Assembly: GCF_900095265.1 (NCBI RefSeq)
Contig: NZ_LT607652.1
Span: 495,762 to 559,761, forward strand
Reading direction: 5' to 3'
DNA length: 64,000 nt
Source of the DNA: Janthinobacterium sp. UMAB-56
GTDB lineage: Bacteria > Pseudomonadota > Gammaproteobacteria > Burkholderiales > Burkholderiaceae_D
Made by a program: the position numbers and the translations under genes. Below, one piece after another: positions 9,363 through 17,435 of this stretch (its first letter is position 1; each line of letters begins with the position of its first letter). Below the pieces are notes generated by a model, which did not search any database, was not told the DNA's origin, and was given only the letters and a program-made list of their open reading frames with translations.

Positions 9363-9734
9363 ATGGCCACATCGAGCGACAATAAACAGCAAGGTAGTAA
9401 AACCAGTGGCGCCAGCAGTGGTGCCGGCAGCGGTAACAAGCAAAGCGATACCCGAAAGCGCGGCTTCGCTTCCATGGACCCTGCCCAGCAGCGCGAAATC
9501 GCCAGCGAAGGCGGACGCGCCGCGCATGAAAAGGGTACGGCCCATGAATTCACGTCGGAAGAGGCGCGCCGTGCAGGCAGCCAAAGCCACAAGAATGATG
9601 GCAACCGTCAAAGTGCCGCTGGCGCCAGTGGTTCGCGTGACAATGCCAGCACCAAGCAGGAGAGCAACCGCGATAGTGGCAACAAGCAAAGCGGCGGTTC
9701 GGGTTCCAGCTCCGGTTCGCGCAACAAGCCGTAG
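9363..9734 (+). CDS. KGG-repeat general stress protein
   Basis: 123-residue, very hydrophilic protein rich in Gly, Ser, Asn, Gln and Lys. It carries two copies of the KGG-type motif seen in plant Em-like and B. subtilis GsiB-like stress proteins: RGFASMDPAQQREIASEGGRA and EFTSEEARRAGSQSHKN. Such proteins are disordered and linked to desiccation or general stress; the mechanism is not settled. The start at 9363 is chosen because AAGGAG lies six bases upstream; an in-frame ATG at 9321 has no such site. The tail from residue 85 on is low complexity. Confidence 0.82.
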   Translation: MATSSDNKQQGSKTSGASSGAGSGNKQSDTRKRGFASMDPAQQREIASEGGRAAHEKGTAHEFTSEEARRAGSQSHKNDGNRQSAAGASGSRDNASTKQESNRDSGNKQSGGSGSSSGSRNKP

Positions 9735-9920
9735 CGGGCAGTAGCAAGTGATCATGGCCAGCGGCAGGCAGGCACGTCGCTGGTTCAGACCACCTTATTT
9801 GGGCTATCGCAAAATTTTGATGCAATGCAGCAGGCATGGACTATGATGAAATAGCTGCGCTGGTCACGGCCAACGCGCAGTCAACGCACTCAAATCGCAC
9901 TCACGAGCAGGGAGAAGATG

Positions 9921-10184
9921 ATGGGCAACTCCACCACGCCGCAGAGCGGCAATCGCCAGGGCGGCACGGCATCCACGGCAGGTAGCAAGCAAAGTACGGC
10001 CAATTCGGCCGAGAACTTTGTGCTGGTCGATAGCGAGCAGGGTCTCGATATCGGCGATGATCTGTTTTCCATCGGCGAAGTGCGTCGGGCCGACCGCTTG
10101 CCCCATCACCAGTCCGGCTCTGCCGGGCAGAGCCGGCAGAGTGCCGACGATGCGCCAGACACCACAGGCAGTACGGGCGTCTGA
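9921..10184 (+). CDS. Small hypothetical protein, Gln/Ser/Gly-rich start
   Basis: 87 residues, not recognised. The first 30 residues are Ser/Thr/Gly/Gln-rich like the neighbouring KGG protein (GSKQSTANSAE); the middle is acidic (LVDSEQGLDIGDDLFSIGEVRRADRLP) and the end again low complexity. GGAGAAG at 9911-9917 suits the ATG at 9921 better than that at 9918. No signal peptide or membrane segment. It may be a lineage-specific stress protein because it lies between two stress-type genes; this is only a guess from context. Confidence 0.55.
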   Translation: MGNSTTPQSGNRQGGTASTAGSKQSTANSAENFVLVDSEQGLDIGDDLFSIGEVRRADRLPHHQSGSAGQSRQSADDAPDTTGSTGV

Positions 10185-10284
10185 ACTTTCCTTCCTGTCT
10201 GATGATCGCCGCAGTAGCAGCCGCAAGGCGTGTGCGCGCACGCCGGCTGCTTGCCGGCGCACTCCTGGGTAATTTGCGACTCTG

Positions 10285-10782
10285 CTACAGGTCGACTCGC
10301 CCGTGTTCGCCCAGATCCTTGGGCGCGTCCCCCGTGATGGCGGCCTTGGCCATTGCATAGAATTGCATCATCTTGCTGGCGCTGCTATCCCAATACTCGG
10401 CTGACTGGATCGTCACTTTGATCAGCGACAGCTTCGGATCGTCGAGTCCGCCCGGGAACCAGGCTTTCATCAGCGGATTCCACAATTGCTCCGCCTTGGC
10501 GCGGTCCTTCAGTAATTGCGCGTGGCCGCAAACGGACACATACAGGCTGTCGCCCGTATCAGCAAAACTGACGTTGACTTGCGGATTGTTCAGCAAGTCG
10601 CGCGTGTAGGCCGCCTCGTCCGAGACAAAGAACCAGATCTGCCCATCGCTATCGACCTGCTGCTGTGTCAACGGCCGGCTGGTGAGGGTGCGCATGTCGT
10701 CGCTCGTGGTCAGCATGCCGAATTTGATGTCCTTGATCCTGGCCGCGATGTCGGCCAGTTGTTCGCTGGAATACGCTTGCAT
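10285..10782 (-). CDS. Pyridoxamine 5'-phosphate oxidase-family (general stress protein 26-like) flavin-binding protein
   Basis: 165 residues of the split-barrel FMN-binding fold: IKFGMLTTSDDMRTLTSRPL at the start, then GQIWFFVSDEAAYTRDLLNNPQVNVSFAD and YVSVCGHAQLLKDRAKAEQLWNP, a layout typical of general stress protein 26 homologues. These bind FMN or a related flavin; their reaction is mostly unknown. The start at 10782 is chosen over the longer frame because GGGAG lies just upstream of this ATG and the family begins here. It is divergent from the Fur-controlled cluster, separated by about 270 bases. Confidence 0.85.
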   Translation of the reverse strand: MQAYSSEQLADIAARIKDIKFGMLTTSDDMRTLTSRPLTQQQVDSDGQIWFFVSDEAAYTRDLLNNPQVNVSFADTGDSLYVSVCGHAQLLKDRAKAEQLWNPLMKAWFPGGLDDPKLSLIKVTIQSAEYWDSSASKMMQFYAMAKAAITGDAPKDLGEHGRVDL

Positions 10783-10924
10783 GGGGTGCTCCCTTGTTGG
10801 TTGTCCTGAACAACAGCATAGGCGCAGCTCGCCTGCGGCTCTGTACGGCAGCTTACGTAGCGGCCGGCCTTGTGCATGTTTCAAAGCTGTTACAAAACGC
10901 CCGCCAGACGGGGTGCCCCATGTA

Positions 10925-10955
10925 TTGACTTAATAAATGATAATCATTATCATTT
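10925..10955 (+). promoter_or_regulatory. Promoter with overlapping Fur box
   Basis: A Fur box occupies 10935-10955: 10-base arms AAATGATAAT and ATTATCATTT flank a single central C and are perfect inverted repeats. A candidate sigma-70 promoter TTGACT (10925-10930), 17 bases, TATCAT (10948-10953) has its -10 element inside the box, so iron-loaded Fur would block RNA polymerase. It points at the PepSY gene about 95 bases downstream. Confidence 0.88.
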
Positions 10956-11050
10956 GTTTGCATTGATGGGCATGAACTTTGATTGAAGGATGGGAATGAA
11001 GCACACTGACTTGTTGCGCCACCGGGCCCGCTCCTTGCCGGGAGTCCTTG

Positions 11051-11704
11051 ATGGCTAAGGTGGGCACCGCAGACCAGGCCAGGAACAATGCCAGCCGCGC
11101 CGTCTGGCTGAAGAACTTGCATCAATGGCACTGGATCAGCTCGGCGCTTTGCCTGCTGGGCATGTTTTTGTTTGCCATCACCGGCATCACCCTGAACCAC
11201 GCCAGCCAGATCGAAGCCAAGCCGTCAATCACGCGGCAAAAGGCACAACTGCCGGCCCCTTTGCTCACAGAACTGGCCGCGTATGCCGCCGGACATGATG
11301 GCGCCAACGCGCCCATGCCAGCCGCCGCCGAGACCTGGCTCAGGCAGAAATGGTCGCTCAATGCGGGCGGGCGTCCCGCCGAATGGAGCGTCGACGAAGT
11401 GTATTTGCCACTGCCCAAGGCGGGCGGCGACGCCTGGGTGCGTATCGGCCTGGAAGACGGCGCCGCCGAATACGAGTTGACGGACCGGGGCTGGGTATCC
11501 TGGCTCAACGATGTGCACAAGGGCCGCAACACGGGCGTGGCCTGGAACTGGTTCATCGATATTTTTGCTGGCGCCTGCATCGTGTTTTGCCTGACGGGTT
11601 TATTGATTTTGAAGTTCCACGCGGCCAACCGGCCGTTCACCTGGCCGATGGTTGGCCTCGGTATCTTGATACCGTGCGCGATCGCCTTGCTGTTTATCCA
11701 CTGA
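11051..11704 (+). CDS. PepSY-associated transmembrane protein
   Basis: 217 residues. An N-terminal helix with LHQWHWISSALCLLGMFLFAITGITLNH is typical of PepSY-associated membrane proteins; a soluble periplasmic part (about residues 55-160) follows, then WFIDIFAGACIVFCLTGLLIL and a last helix. His residues near the membrane (HQWHW, LNH, NDVHKG) resemble those that bind heme in PepSY and ferric reductase-like proteins, but this is inference. GGAG lies six bases before the ATG at 11051; a TTG at 11048 is ignored. First gene behind the Fur box; it could carry electrons across the inner membrane from the reductase encoded at 14182-15546. Confidence 0.85.
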   Translation: MAKVGTADQARNNASRAVWLKNLHQWHWISSALCLLGMFLFAITGITLNHASQIEAKPSITRQKAQLPAPLLTELAAYAAGHDGANAPMPAAAETWLRQKWSLNAGGRPAEWSVDEVYLPLPKAGGDAWVRIGLEDGAAEYELTDRGWVSWLNDVHKGRNTGVAWNWFIDIFAGACIVFCLTGLLILKFHAANRPFTWPMVGLGILIPCAIALLFIH

Positions 11705-11736
11705 TCGTTTTTATTTTTCCTTTTTACAGGCACACC

Positions 11737-12252
11737 ATGAAATTACGCTACTCCCTGGCGCTTGGCCTTCCCCTGATCGGCACCTCGGCAATGGCGGCCG
11801 ACCTGGCCCTCAAGCTTGAAATTCCGCAACTGAACGTGGCGGAATACCACCGTCCCTACGTGGCGGCGTGGCTGGAAACGGCCGATCAAAAGGTCGTCGG
11901 CAACCTGACGGTGTTGTATGACGTGAAAAAGAAGGACAAGGCAGGCGAGAAGTGGCTGAAGGATATGCGTCAATGGTGGCGCAAGAGCGGCCGCGACCTG
12001 ACCATGCCCGTTGACGGCGTCAGTGGCGCCACGCGTGCGCCTGGCGAACATACCCTGACTTTCCCCGGCGCCAAGGCCTTGCTCGACAAGCTGCCGGCCG
12101 GCGAATACCAGGTAGTGGTGGAAGCGGCGCGCGAAGCGGGCGGACGCGAACTGGTGCGCGTGCCGTTCCAGTGGCCGCTGAAATCGGCCCAGTCCGTGTC
12201 TGCCAAAGGCAAGGAAGAACTCGGTAACGTCGTCGTCCAACTCAAACCATAA
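11737..12252 (+). CDS. DUF2271 periplasmic protein with flavinylation-like motif
   Basis: 171 residues with a Sec signal peptide (LALGLPLIGTSAMAA, cut near residue 21). The mature part matches DUF2271: LALKLEIPQLN, YHRPYVAAWLE, LTVLYDVKKKDKAGEKWLKDMRQWWRKSG. Residues 93-99 read DGVSGAT, which looks like the D-x-x-(S/T)-G-A-T motif where ApbE attaches FMN to a Thr in NqrC/RnfG-type domains; here Thr99 would be the acceptor. An apbE gene follows two genes later. Reading: a covalently flavinylated periplasmic electron carrier. The family call is firm; the flavin is inferred. Confidence 0.82.
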   Translation: MKLRYSLALGLPLIGTSAMAADLALKLEIPQLNVAEYHRPYVAAWLETADQKVVGNLTVLYDVKKKDKAGEKWLKDMRQWWRKSGRDLTMPVDGVSGATRAPGEHTLTFPGAKALLDKLPAGEYQVVVEAAREAGGRELVRVPFQWPLKSAQSVSAKGKEELGNVVVQLKP

Positions 12253-12262
12253 GGCGCACATC

Positions 12263-13087
12263 ATGTTCAAGCAACTCAATAAGCCTTTGATCGCGCTGGC
12301 CCTGGCCGGCCTGGCCATGAATGCCCACGCCCACCGCGGCTGGATGGTGCCATCGAGCACGATGGTGGAAAGCAAGGACGCCTGGGTGACGGTGGACGCG
12401 GCCGTCTCCGATGGCCTGTTCGAGATCGACCACCAGCCGCTGCGCCTGGACGCGCTGCAAGTGATCGGTCCGGATGGCGCGAAAGTCACGCCGGCGAACA
12501 CGGTCACGGGCCGTCTGCGCAGCGTCTTCGACGTCAAGATGGAAAAACCGGGCACCTACAAGGCGGCCATCGTGTCGCAAAACGTGATGGGCAGCTACAA
12601 GCTCAATGGCGAGCAGAAGCGTTTTCGCGGCAACGAGGAAACCTTCAAGAAGGACGTGCCGGCCGATGCACAAGAGCTGAAAATCACGCGCACGGCAGCG
12701 CGACTGGAAACCTTCTTCAGCAATGGCGAAACCAGCATGGAAGTGTTCAAGCCGACAGGCGTGGGCCTGGAATTCGTGCCGGTGACGCATCCGAACGACT
12801 TGCGTGCTGGCGAGAAAGCCACGTGGCGTTTCTTGATCGACGGCAAGCCGGCAGCGAACCAGGCGTTCAGCCTGGTGCCAGGCGGCGTGCGCTACCGTGG
12901 CGTGCTCGGTGAAATTCGCCAGAGCACCGATGCCAAGGGCGAAATTACATTCACCATCCCGGCGGCCGGCATGTATTACCTGAGCAGCACCTGGCCAGCG
13001 GCCGCACCGGCCGTGCCCGGCCAGCCGCCGGTCATGCCGGAGCGCCGCATGACGTACGCTGCCACCGTGGAAGTACTGCCGCAGTAA
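12263..13087 (+). CDS. DUF4198 periplasmic protein
   Basis: 274 residues. A signal peptide (LIALALAGLAMNAHA) would leave a mature protein beginning His-Arg-Gly-Trp. Beta-rich DUF4198 features follow: HRGWMVPSSTMVES, AVSDGLFEIDH, GEKATWRFLIDGKPAANQ and the C-terminal AGMYYLSSTWPA. Some DUF4198 proteins accompany nickel or cobalt transport and bind metal through their N-terminal His; whether this one does so is inference. It sits 10 bases after the DUF2271 gene in the Fur-controlled cluster. Confidence 0.85.
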   Translation: MFKQLNKPLIALALAGLAMNAHAHRGWMVPSSTMVESKDAWVTVDAAVSDGLFEIDHQPLRLDALQVIGPDGAKVTPANTVTGRLRSVFDVKMEKPGTYKAAIVSQNVMGSYKLNGEQKRFRGNEETFKKDVPADAQELKITRTAARLETFFSNGETSMEVFKPTGVGLEFVPVTHPNDLRAGEKATWRFLIDGKPAANQAFSLVPGGVRYRGVLGEIRQSTDAKGEITFTIPAAGMYYLSSTWPAAAPAVPGQPPVMPERRMTYAATVEVLPQ

Positions 13088-13113
13088 GCGGCGGCATTTT
13101 CGCCAGAGCACCG

Positions 13114-14169
13114 ATGCGCCGGGTCCTGCTGCCGCAGCATATTTCCGATCAGCTCGCGCCGTCCGGCGCCGCGATCCGGGATCTGCGCGGCCTGACGATG
13201 GGTAGCAGCTGGTCGGTGCGCTTGCTCGAGTCCGCCATGCCGGGACGCGCGGGCAGCGCCGACTTGCAGCAGGGCTTGCAGCAGCAACTGGACCTGGTCG
13301 TGGCGCAGATGAGCCACTGGGACGACGAGTCTGACCTGGGCCGCTACAACCGGGCCGAGCCCGGCAGCTGGCACAGTCTGCCTGCCGCCTTTTGCGAGGT
13401 GCTGGGTTTTGCCATGCACGTATCGCAAGCGTCCGGCGGCGCGTACGACCCGTGCGCCGGCGCCCTCGTCAATCTGTGGGGCTTCGGCCCCCGCCACCGT
13501 TACGATGAGCCGGGCTTCCTGCCGCCGAAAGACGATACCGTGGCCTTGCTGCTGGCGCAGCGCCAGCGCCGCCGCCTGGAACTGGACTTGCCGGCCCGCC
13601 GCATGCGCCAGCCGGGTGGCTTGCAGCTCGATTTGTCTGCCGTGGCCAAGGGCTATGGCGTGGACCGCCTGGCCCGCTACCTGGATAGCCAGGGCATCCA
13701 TCATTACCTGGTCGAAGTGGGCGGCGAGCTGCGCGGCGCTGGCAGCAAGCCCGACGGCCAGCCGTGGTGGGTGCTGCTGGAACAGGTCGATGGCGCCGAT
13801 AATGCCGATAATGCCGATAATGCCGATAATGCACAGCATCCGCCGGAAATGCTGCTGGCGCTGCACGGCCTGTCCGTGGCGACCTCTGGCGACTATCGGC
13901 GCTTCTTCCAGGACGGCACAGTTCGTTTTTCACACACCATTGATCCGCGCAGCGGCATGCCGATCGCCAATCAACTCGCTTCCGTCACCGTCGTGCATGA
14001 GCAATGCATGGCGGCCGATGCCTGGTCGACGGCCCTGACCGTACTGGGCTTGGATGCCGGCATGGCGCTGGCCGAAGAGCAGGGCCTGGCCGCGCGCTTT
14101 CTGCAGCGTGACGGCGATGGCTACCACGAAACGCTGAGCAGCCACATGCTGGCCATGCTCGACGAATGA
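13114..14169 (+). CDS. apbE: ApbE-family FAD:protein FMN transferase
   Basis: 351 residues. ApbE features: GLTMGSSWSVRL near the start, VSQASGGAYDPCAGALVNLWGFGP, LDLSAVAKGYGVDRLARYL, GGELRGAGSKPDG, LSVATSGDYRRFF, HTIDPRSGMPI and CMAADAWSTAL with the Mg-binding Asp. ApbE transfers FMN from FAD to a Thr of a target protein. Unlike periplasmic lipoprotein ApbEs, no signal peptide or lipobox is visible at this start. A run of four 9-base repeats lies in the middle. Its likely target is the DUF2271 protein of the same cluster; the reductase gene follows 12 bases later. Confidence 0.88.
   Translation: MRRVLLPQHISDQLAPSGAAIRDLRGLTMGSSWSVRLLESAMPGRAGSADLQQGLQQQLDLVVAQMSHWDDESDLGRYNRAEPGSWHSLPAAFCEVLGFAMHVSQASGGAYDPCAGALVNLWGFGPRHRYDEPGFLPPKDDTVALLLAQRQRRRLELDLPARRMRQPGGLQLDLSAVAKGYGVDRLARYLDSQGIHHYLVEVGGELRGAGSKPDGQPWWVLLEQVDGADNADNADNADNAQHPPEMLLALHGLSVATSGDYRRFFQDGTVRFSHTIDPRSGMPIANQLASVTVVHEQCMAADAWSTALTVLGLDAGMALAEEQGLAARFLQRDGDGYHETLSSHMLAMLDE
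13795..13830 (+). repeat. In-frame microsatellite, 4 x GCCGATAAT
   Basis: Four perfect tandem copies of the 9-mer GCCGATAAT inside apbE, coding for (Ala-Asp-Asn)4. Copy changes by slippage would keep the frame and only change a loop between LLEQVDG and the core strand MLLALHGL. Confidence 0.95.
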
Positions 14170-14181
14170 ACGATTAACGCC

Positions 14182-15546
14182 ATGATTTTTACGCACGATA
14201 CGACGCGGCTGGCCTTGCTGGCCGTCCTGTCCCTCAGTTATGCCGGCGTATGCATGGCGCCCTGGCTGCGCGCGCGCGCCAGGCGCCGCGCGTCCGACGC
14301 CGCCAGGGCGGCGCTGGCCGACAGCCCCGCCTGGCTGGTGGCGTATGCGAGCCAGACGGGCAATGCAGAGGAACTGGCCACGCAAACGGCGCGCAGCCTG
14401 CAACTGGCCGGCATTCCTGTGCGCCTGTGCGCGCTGGCCGAACTCACGGCCAATGATCTGCAACAAGCCGAACGGGCCTTGTTGTTGGTCAGCACCTATG
14501 GCGAAGGCGATGCACCCGACAACGCGGCTGCTTTCATGGGGCGCCTGATGACGGGCGGGCTGGCGCTGCCACAATTGCATTACGCCGTGCTGGCCCTGGG
14601 CGACCGCAGCTATGGTCAGTTTTGTGGCTTCGGCCGCGCGCTGGATGCCTGGCTGGCCGCGCAGGGCGCTTCGCGTCTGTTTGAGCGCATCGAAGTCGAC
14701 CGTAGCGCCAGCGCCGCCATCGAGCAATGGTTCCAGCACTTGAGCCATTTGGCCGGTACCAGCGACGCGCCCGACTGGAGCGCGCCCGCTTTTGGCGACT
14801 GGCGCCTGACGCACCGGCAGTTGCTCAATCCGGGCAGCGCCGGCGGCGCCATCTATCACGTGGAACTGGCGCCCGTGGCGGGTACCTTGCCGGATTGGCA
14901 GTCGGGCGACCTGGTGCAGGTGGCCGCACCGCTTGACCCTGCGCAGCCGCGCGAATATTCGATCGCCTCGATCCCGCACGACGGTGGCGTGCACTTGCTG
15001 GTGCGCCAGCAGATGCATCCCGATGGCAGTCTGGGACTGGCCTCTGGCTGGCTGACGGCGCAGGCGGCCGTGGGCGAGGTGGTGCAGCTGCGCTTGCGCC
15101 AGCACCGGCGATTCCGCCTGGAAGACAATGCCCGGCGTCCTTTGATTCTGATCGGCAACGGCAGCGGCATCGCCGGCCTGCGCGGCCACCTGAAGAGCCG
15201 CGTGCTGGCAGGGCAGCGGCGCAACTGGCTGATCTTTGGCGAGCGCAATGCGGCCCACGATTTCCTTTATCGCGAAGAAATTGAACAGTGGCACGCCAGC
15301 GGCGACTTGCCTCGCCTGGACCTGGCATTTTCGCGCGACCAGGCTGAGCGGATGTACGTGCAGGACCGCCTGCGCGGCAATGCCGACGAAGTCAGGCTGT
15401 GGCTGGAGCAGGGTGCGGCCATCTACATCTGCGGCAGCCTGGCCGGCATGGCGGGCGGGGTCGACCAGGCCCTGCAAGACATGCTGGGCCGTTCCGCGCT
15501 CGACGCGCTGGCGGCTGCAGGGCGCTACCGGCGCGACGTCTACTGA
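14182..15546 (+). CDS. Membrane-anchored flavodoxin-FAD/NAD(P)H reductase (CysJ-like)
   Basis: 454 residues. One N-terminal hydrophobic helix (LALLAVLSLSYAGVCMAPWL) is followed by a flavodoxin domain (AYASQTGNAEELA, VSTYGEGDAPDNAAAFM, LALGDRSYGQFCGFG), an FAD-binding domain (PREYSIASIPHDGG) and an NADPH-binding domain (LIGNGSGIAGLRGHL, YICGSLAGMAGGVDQALQDM). This matches the diflavin part of sulfite reductase alpha subunits and of PiuB-type iron-uptake reductases, where a PepSY membrane part is fused; here PepSY is a separate gene. It would move electrons from NADPH through FAD and FMN to the membrane partner. Last gene of the Fur-controlled cluster. Confidence 0.87.
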   Translation: MIFTHDTTRLALLAVLSLSYAGVCMAPWLRARARRRASDAARAALADSPAWLVAYASQTGNAEELATQTARSLQLAGIPVRLCALAELTANDLQQAERALLLVSTYGEGDAPDNAAAFMGRLMTGGLALPQLHYAVLALGDRSYGQFCGFGRALDAWLAAQGASRLFERIEVDRSASAAIEQWFQHLSHLAGTSDAPDWSAPAFGDWRLTHRQLLNPGSAGGAIYHVELAPVAGTLPDWQSGDLVQVAAPLDPAQPREYSIASIPHDGGVHLLVRQQMHPDGSLGLASGWLTAQAAVGEVVQLRLRQHRRFRLEDNARRPLILIGNGSGIAGLRGHLKSRVLAGQRRNWLIFGERNAAHDFLYREEIEQWHASGDLPRLDLAFSRDQAERMYVQDRLRGNADEVRLWLEQGAAIYICGSLAGMAGGVDQALQDMLGRSALDALAAAGRYRRDVY

Positions 15547-15615
15547 GTTTTTCCCATCGCCAGCGCCCTTGCGCGCGGGCGGCTATCATGATAGGTTCAG
15601 CCGAGGAGAGACAGC

Positions 15616-16167
15616 ATGAGCGACAGCATTTACGACATTCCCCTGCGCCGCATCAATGGCGAGCCCAGTAGCCTGGACGCCTATCGCGGCAAGGTCGTGC
15701 TGGTGGTCAATGTCGCCTCCGCCTGCGGCTTGACTCCGCAGTACGAGGGTCTGGAAAAACTCTACGCCGACAAGCAGGCCGAGGGCCTGGTGGTGGCCGG
15801 CTTTCCCGCGAATGAATTCGGTGCGCAGGAGCCGGGCAGCAATGCCGAGATCGCGGACTTTTGCCGCGGTACTTTCGGCGTGCAGTTTCCCCTGTTTGAA
15901 AAAATCGTCGTCAAGGGCCCGGGCCAGCATCCGCTGTACCAGCGCCTGGTGCAAGCGCAGCCGCGTGCGCAGGAAAAGCCTGGCAGCGATTTCCGCGCCA
16001 AGCTGGCCGGCTACGGCATCACGCAGGAGCAGCCTTCCGACGTGCTGTGGAATTTCGAGAAGTTTTTGATCAGCAAGGAGGGCAAGGTGGTGGGGCGGTT
16101 CGCGCCCGATACCACGGTCGATGATGCCATCCTGCGCGAGGCCATCGCGCGCGAGTTGCAGGCCTAG
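15616..16167 (+). CDS. Glutathione peroxidase family protein
   Basis: 183 residues, thioredoxin fold. The peroxidatic Cys37 lies in VNVASACGLTPQYEGLEKLY, followed by FPANEFGAQEPGSNAEI with the conserved Gln and by LWNFEKFLI with the catalytic Trp-Asn. It reduces hydrogen peroxide or lipid peroxides with thioredoxin or glutathione. The sequence is cysteine-type, not selenocysteine. GAGGAG lies before the ATG. Its 3' end faces the DUF2325 gene only 6 bases away. Confidence 0.92.
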   Translation: MSDSIYDIPLRRINGEPSSLDAYRGKVVLVVNVASACGLTPQYEGLEKLYADKQAEGLVVAGFPANEFGAQEPGSNAEIADFCRGTFGVQFPLFEKIVVKGPGQHPLYQRLVQAQPRAQEKPGSDFRAKLAGYGITQEQPSDVLWNFEKFLISKEGKVVGRFAPDTTVDDAILREAIARELQA

Positions 16168-16173
16168 GCGGTC

Positions 16174-17400
16174 TTACTGGGAGGCGTCCAGCGCGGCCGG
16201 TTCCATATCGCCGCTCACTTCCTGCAAGCCGCGCGCCAGGCTGGAGATGCTGGGGTTGTCGATGAAGACGCAGCGCTTGCCCGTGCGCTTGCAGTAATCC
16301 TTGACGCGCCAATAGGCGCTGTGGCTGATGCAGCCCGTCTGGCAAATGACCAGGTCGGCCGCCGCCAGGCTCGAATCGAGCAGGTTGGCATTGTCTTCCA
16401 GGCCGCCGTCGTGGTGGGCGAACTGTGCGCCGACCCGCTCGATCAGGGCGCGGTAGGTGGCGACATTGCCGCTGCGTCCTCCCACGCACAGCACGCTTTG
16501 ATCGACCAGGCGGATCGGCATTTTCAGCTTGCCGCCGGTCGGTACTTCCAGCTTGGGCGCCGGTGGCGGTGCGACGGCGGTTGGGCGCGGCTGGGCCTGT
16601 TTCAATTCTGCGATTTGCTGGCGCAATTCTTTTTCGCGCTCATCCATTTGCGCCAGGCGCTCGACCAGGCGCGTGCGCGAGTCCAGCGCCGGGATGGCCG
16701 CCTGCAATTGCGCCAGTTCCGCGCGCAAGCCGTCGATCACGCTATTTTTGCCGATGGCCTCGGCACGCGCGCGCAGCAGCACGGCTTCCTGGCGTTCCAG
16801 TTCCCCCGTTTTTTCCATCAATGCAGCCTGGCTGCGCTGTTGCAGCTTGGTCAGTTCGTGCGCCAGGCGCGCATTTTCTTCCTGCAAGGCTGTAAATTTC
16901 CCCATGTCGGCGCGCACGCAGGCGCCGGCCTGGTGCTGGATCATGTGCAAGTCGCGGCACATTTGCTCTTCCAGTTCGGCGTCGCAGCGCGGGTGCGTCA
17001 GGCCGGCCCAGAAGGCGCCCGACACGTCGCCGTTGGCGACGGCCGTGCGCCACAGTTGCGCTACCTGCTCGGTGCTCTTGGCGCCGCGAAAGCGCAGGAT
17101 CACGGGGGCGTAGCGGCGTTCGAGTTCCTTTTGCAGCGCTTCGGACAGGCGGTTGCGCGCACCGCATTCCGTCACGGCGCCCACGTGCACTTCGTAGTCG
17201 TCGGCCAGCACGCGCCCGCCCGTCATCTTGCCCACCAGCTTGCGCAGGTATCCCAGTGGCAAACCGACGCCGACCAGGGGGCAATGGCAGGTATGCGACA
17301 GTTCCCACAGGCGCCGGCGGCGCGAAGCGAGCGCGGCCGTTTCGGCCTCGCCGCTGGAACAGTTGCTGATGACGGGCAGGGACTGGTCTTTGTCACACAT
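16174..17400 (-). CDS. DUF2325 domain protein with coiled-coil centre
   Basis: 408 residues. The first part (about 1-170) has conserved-looking Cys and His (HTCHCPLVGVGLPLGYLRKL, HPRCDAELEEQMCRDLHMIQHQ). A coiled coil follows (about 185-290), then the C-terminal DUF2325 domain: SVLCVGGRSGNVATYRALIE, HHDGGLEDNANLLDSSLAAADLVICQTGCISH and AYWRVKDYCKRTGKRCVFID. Function is unknown; the paired Cys and His could bind iron or another metal. It is the third gene of a unit that starts with hemP behind a Fur box, which suggests a role in iron or heme response. Confidence 0.8.
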   Translation of the reverse strand: MCDKDQSLPVISNCSSGEAETAALASRRRRLWELSHTCHCPLVGVGLPLGYLRKLVGKMTGGRVLADDYEVHVGAVTECGARNRLSEALQKELERRYAPVILRFRGAKSTEQVAQLWRTAVANGDVSGAFWAGLTHPRCDAELEEQMCRDLHMIQHQAGACVRADMGKFTALQEENARLAHELTKLQQRSQAALMEKTGELERQEAVLLRARAEAIGKNSVIDGLRAELAQLQAAIPALDSRTRLVERLAQMDEREKELRQQIAELKQAQPRPTAVAPPPAPKLEVPTGGKLKMPIRLVDQSVLCVGGRSGNVATYRALIERVGAQFAHHDGGLEDNANLLDSSLAAADLVICQTGCISHSAYWRVKDYCKRTGKRCVFIDNPSISSLARGLQEVSGDMEPAALDASQ

Positions 17401-17435
17401 GGCGATATCCTGTTGGGGGCGGTGTTGAAGAGAAA

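Noticed and set aside
13930-15477. Minus-strand open frame (about 515 codons) opposite the reductase
   Set aside because: Shadow of the flavodoxin/FAD reductase, which has all expected cofactor motifs.
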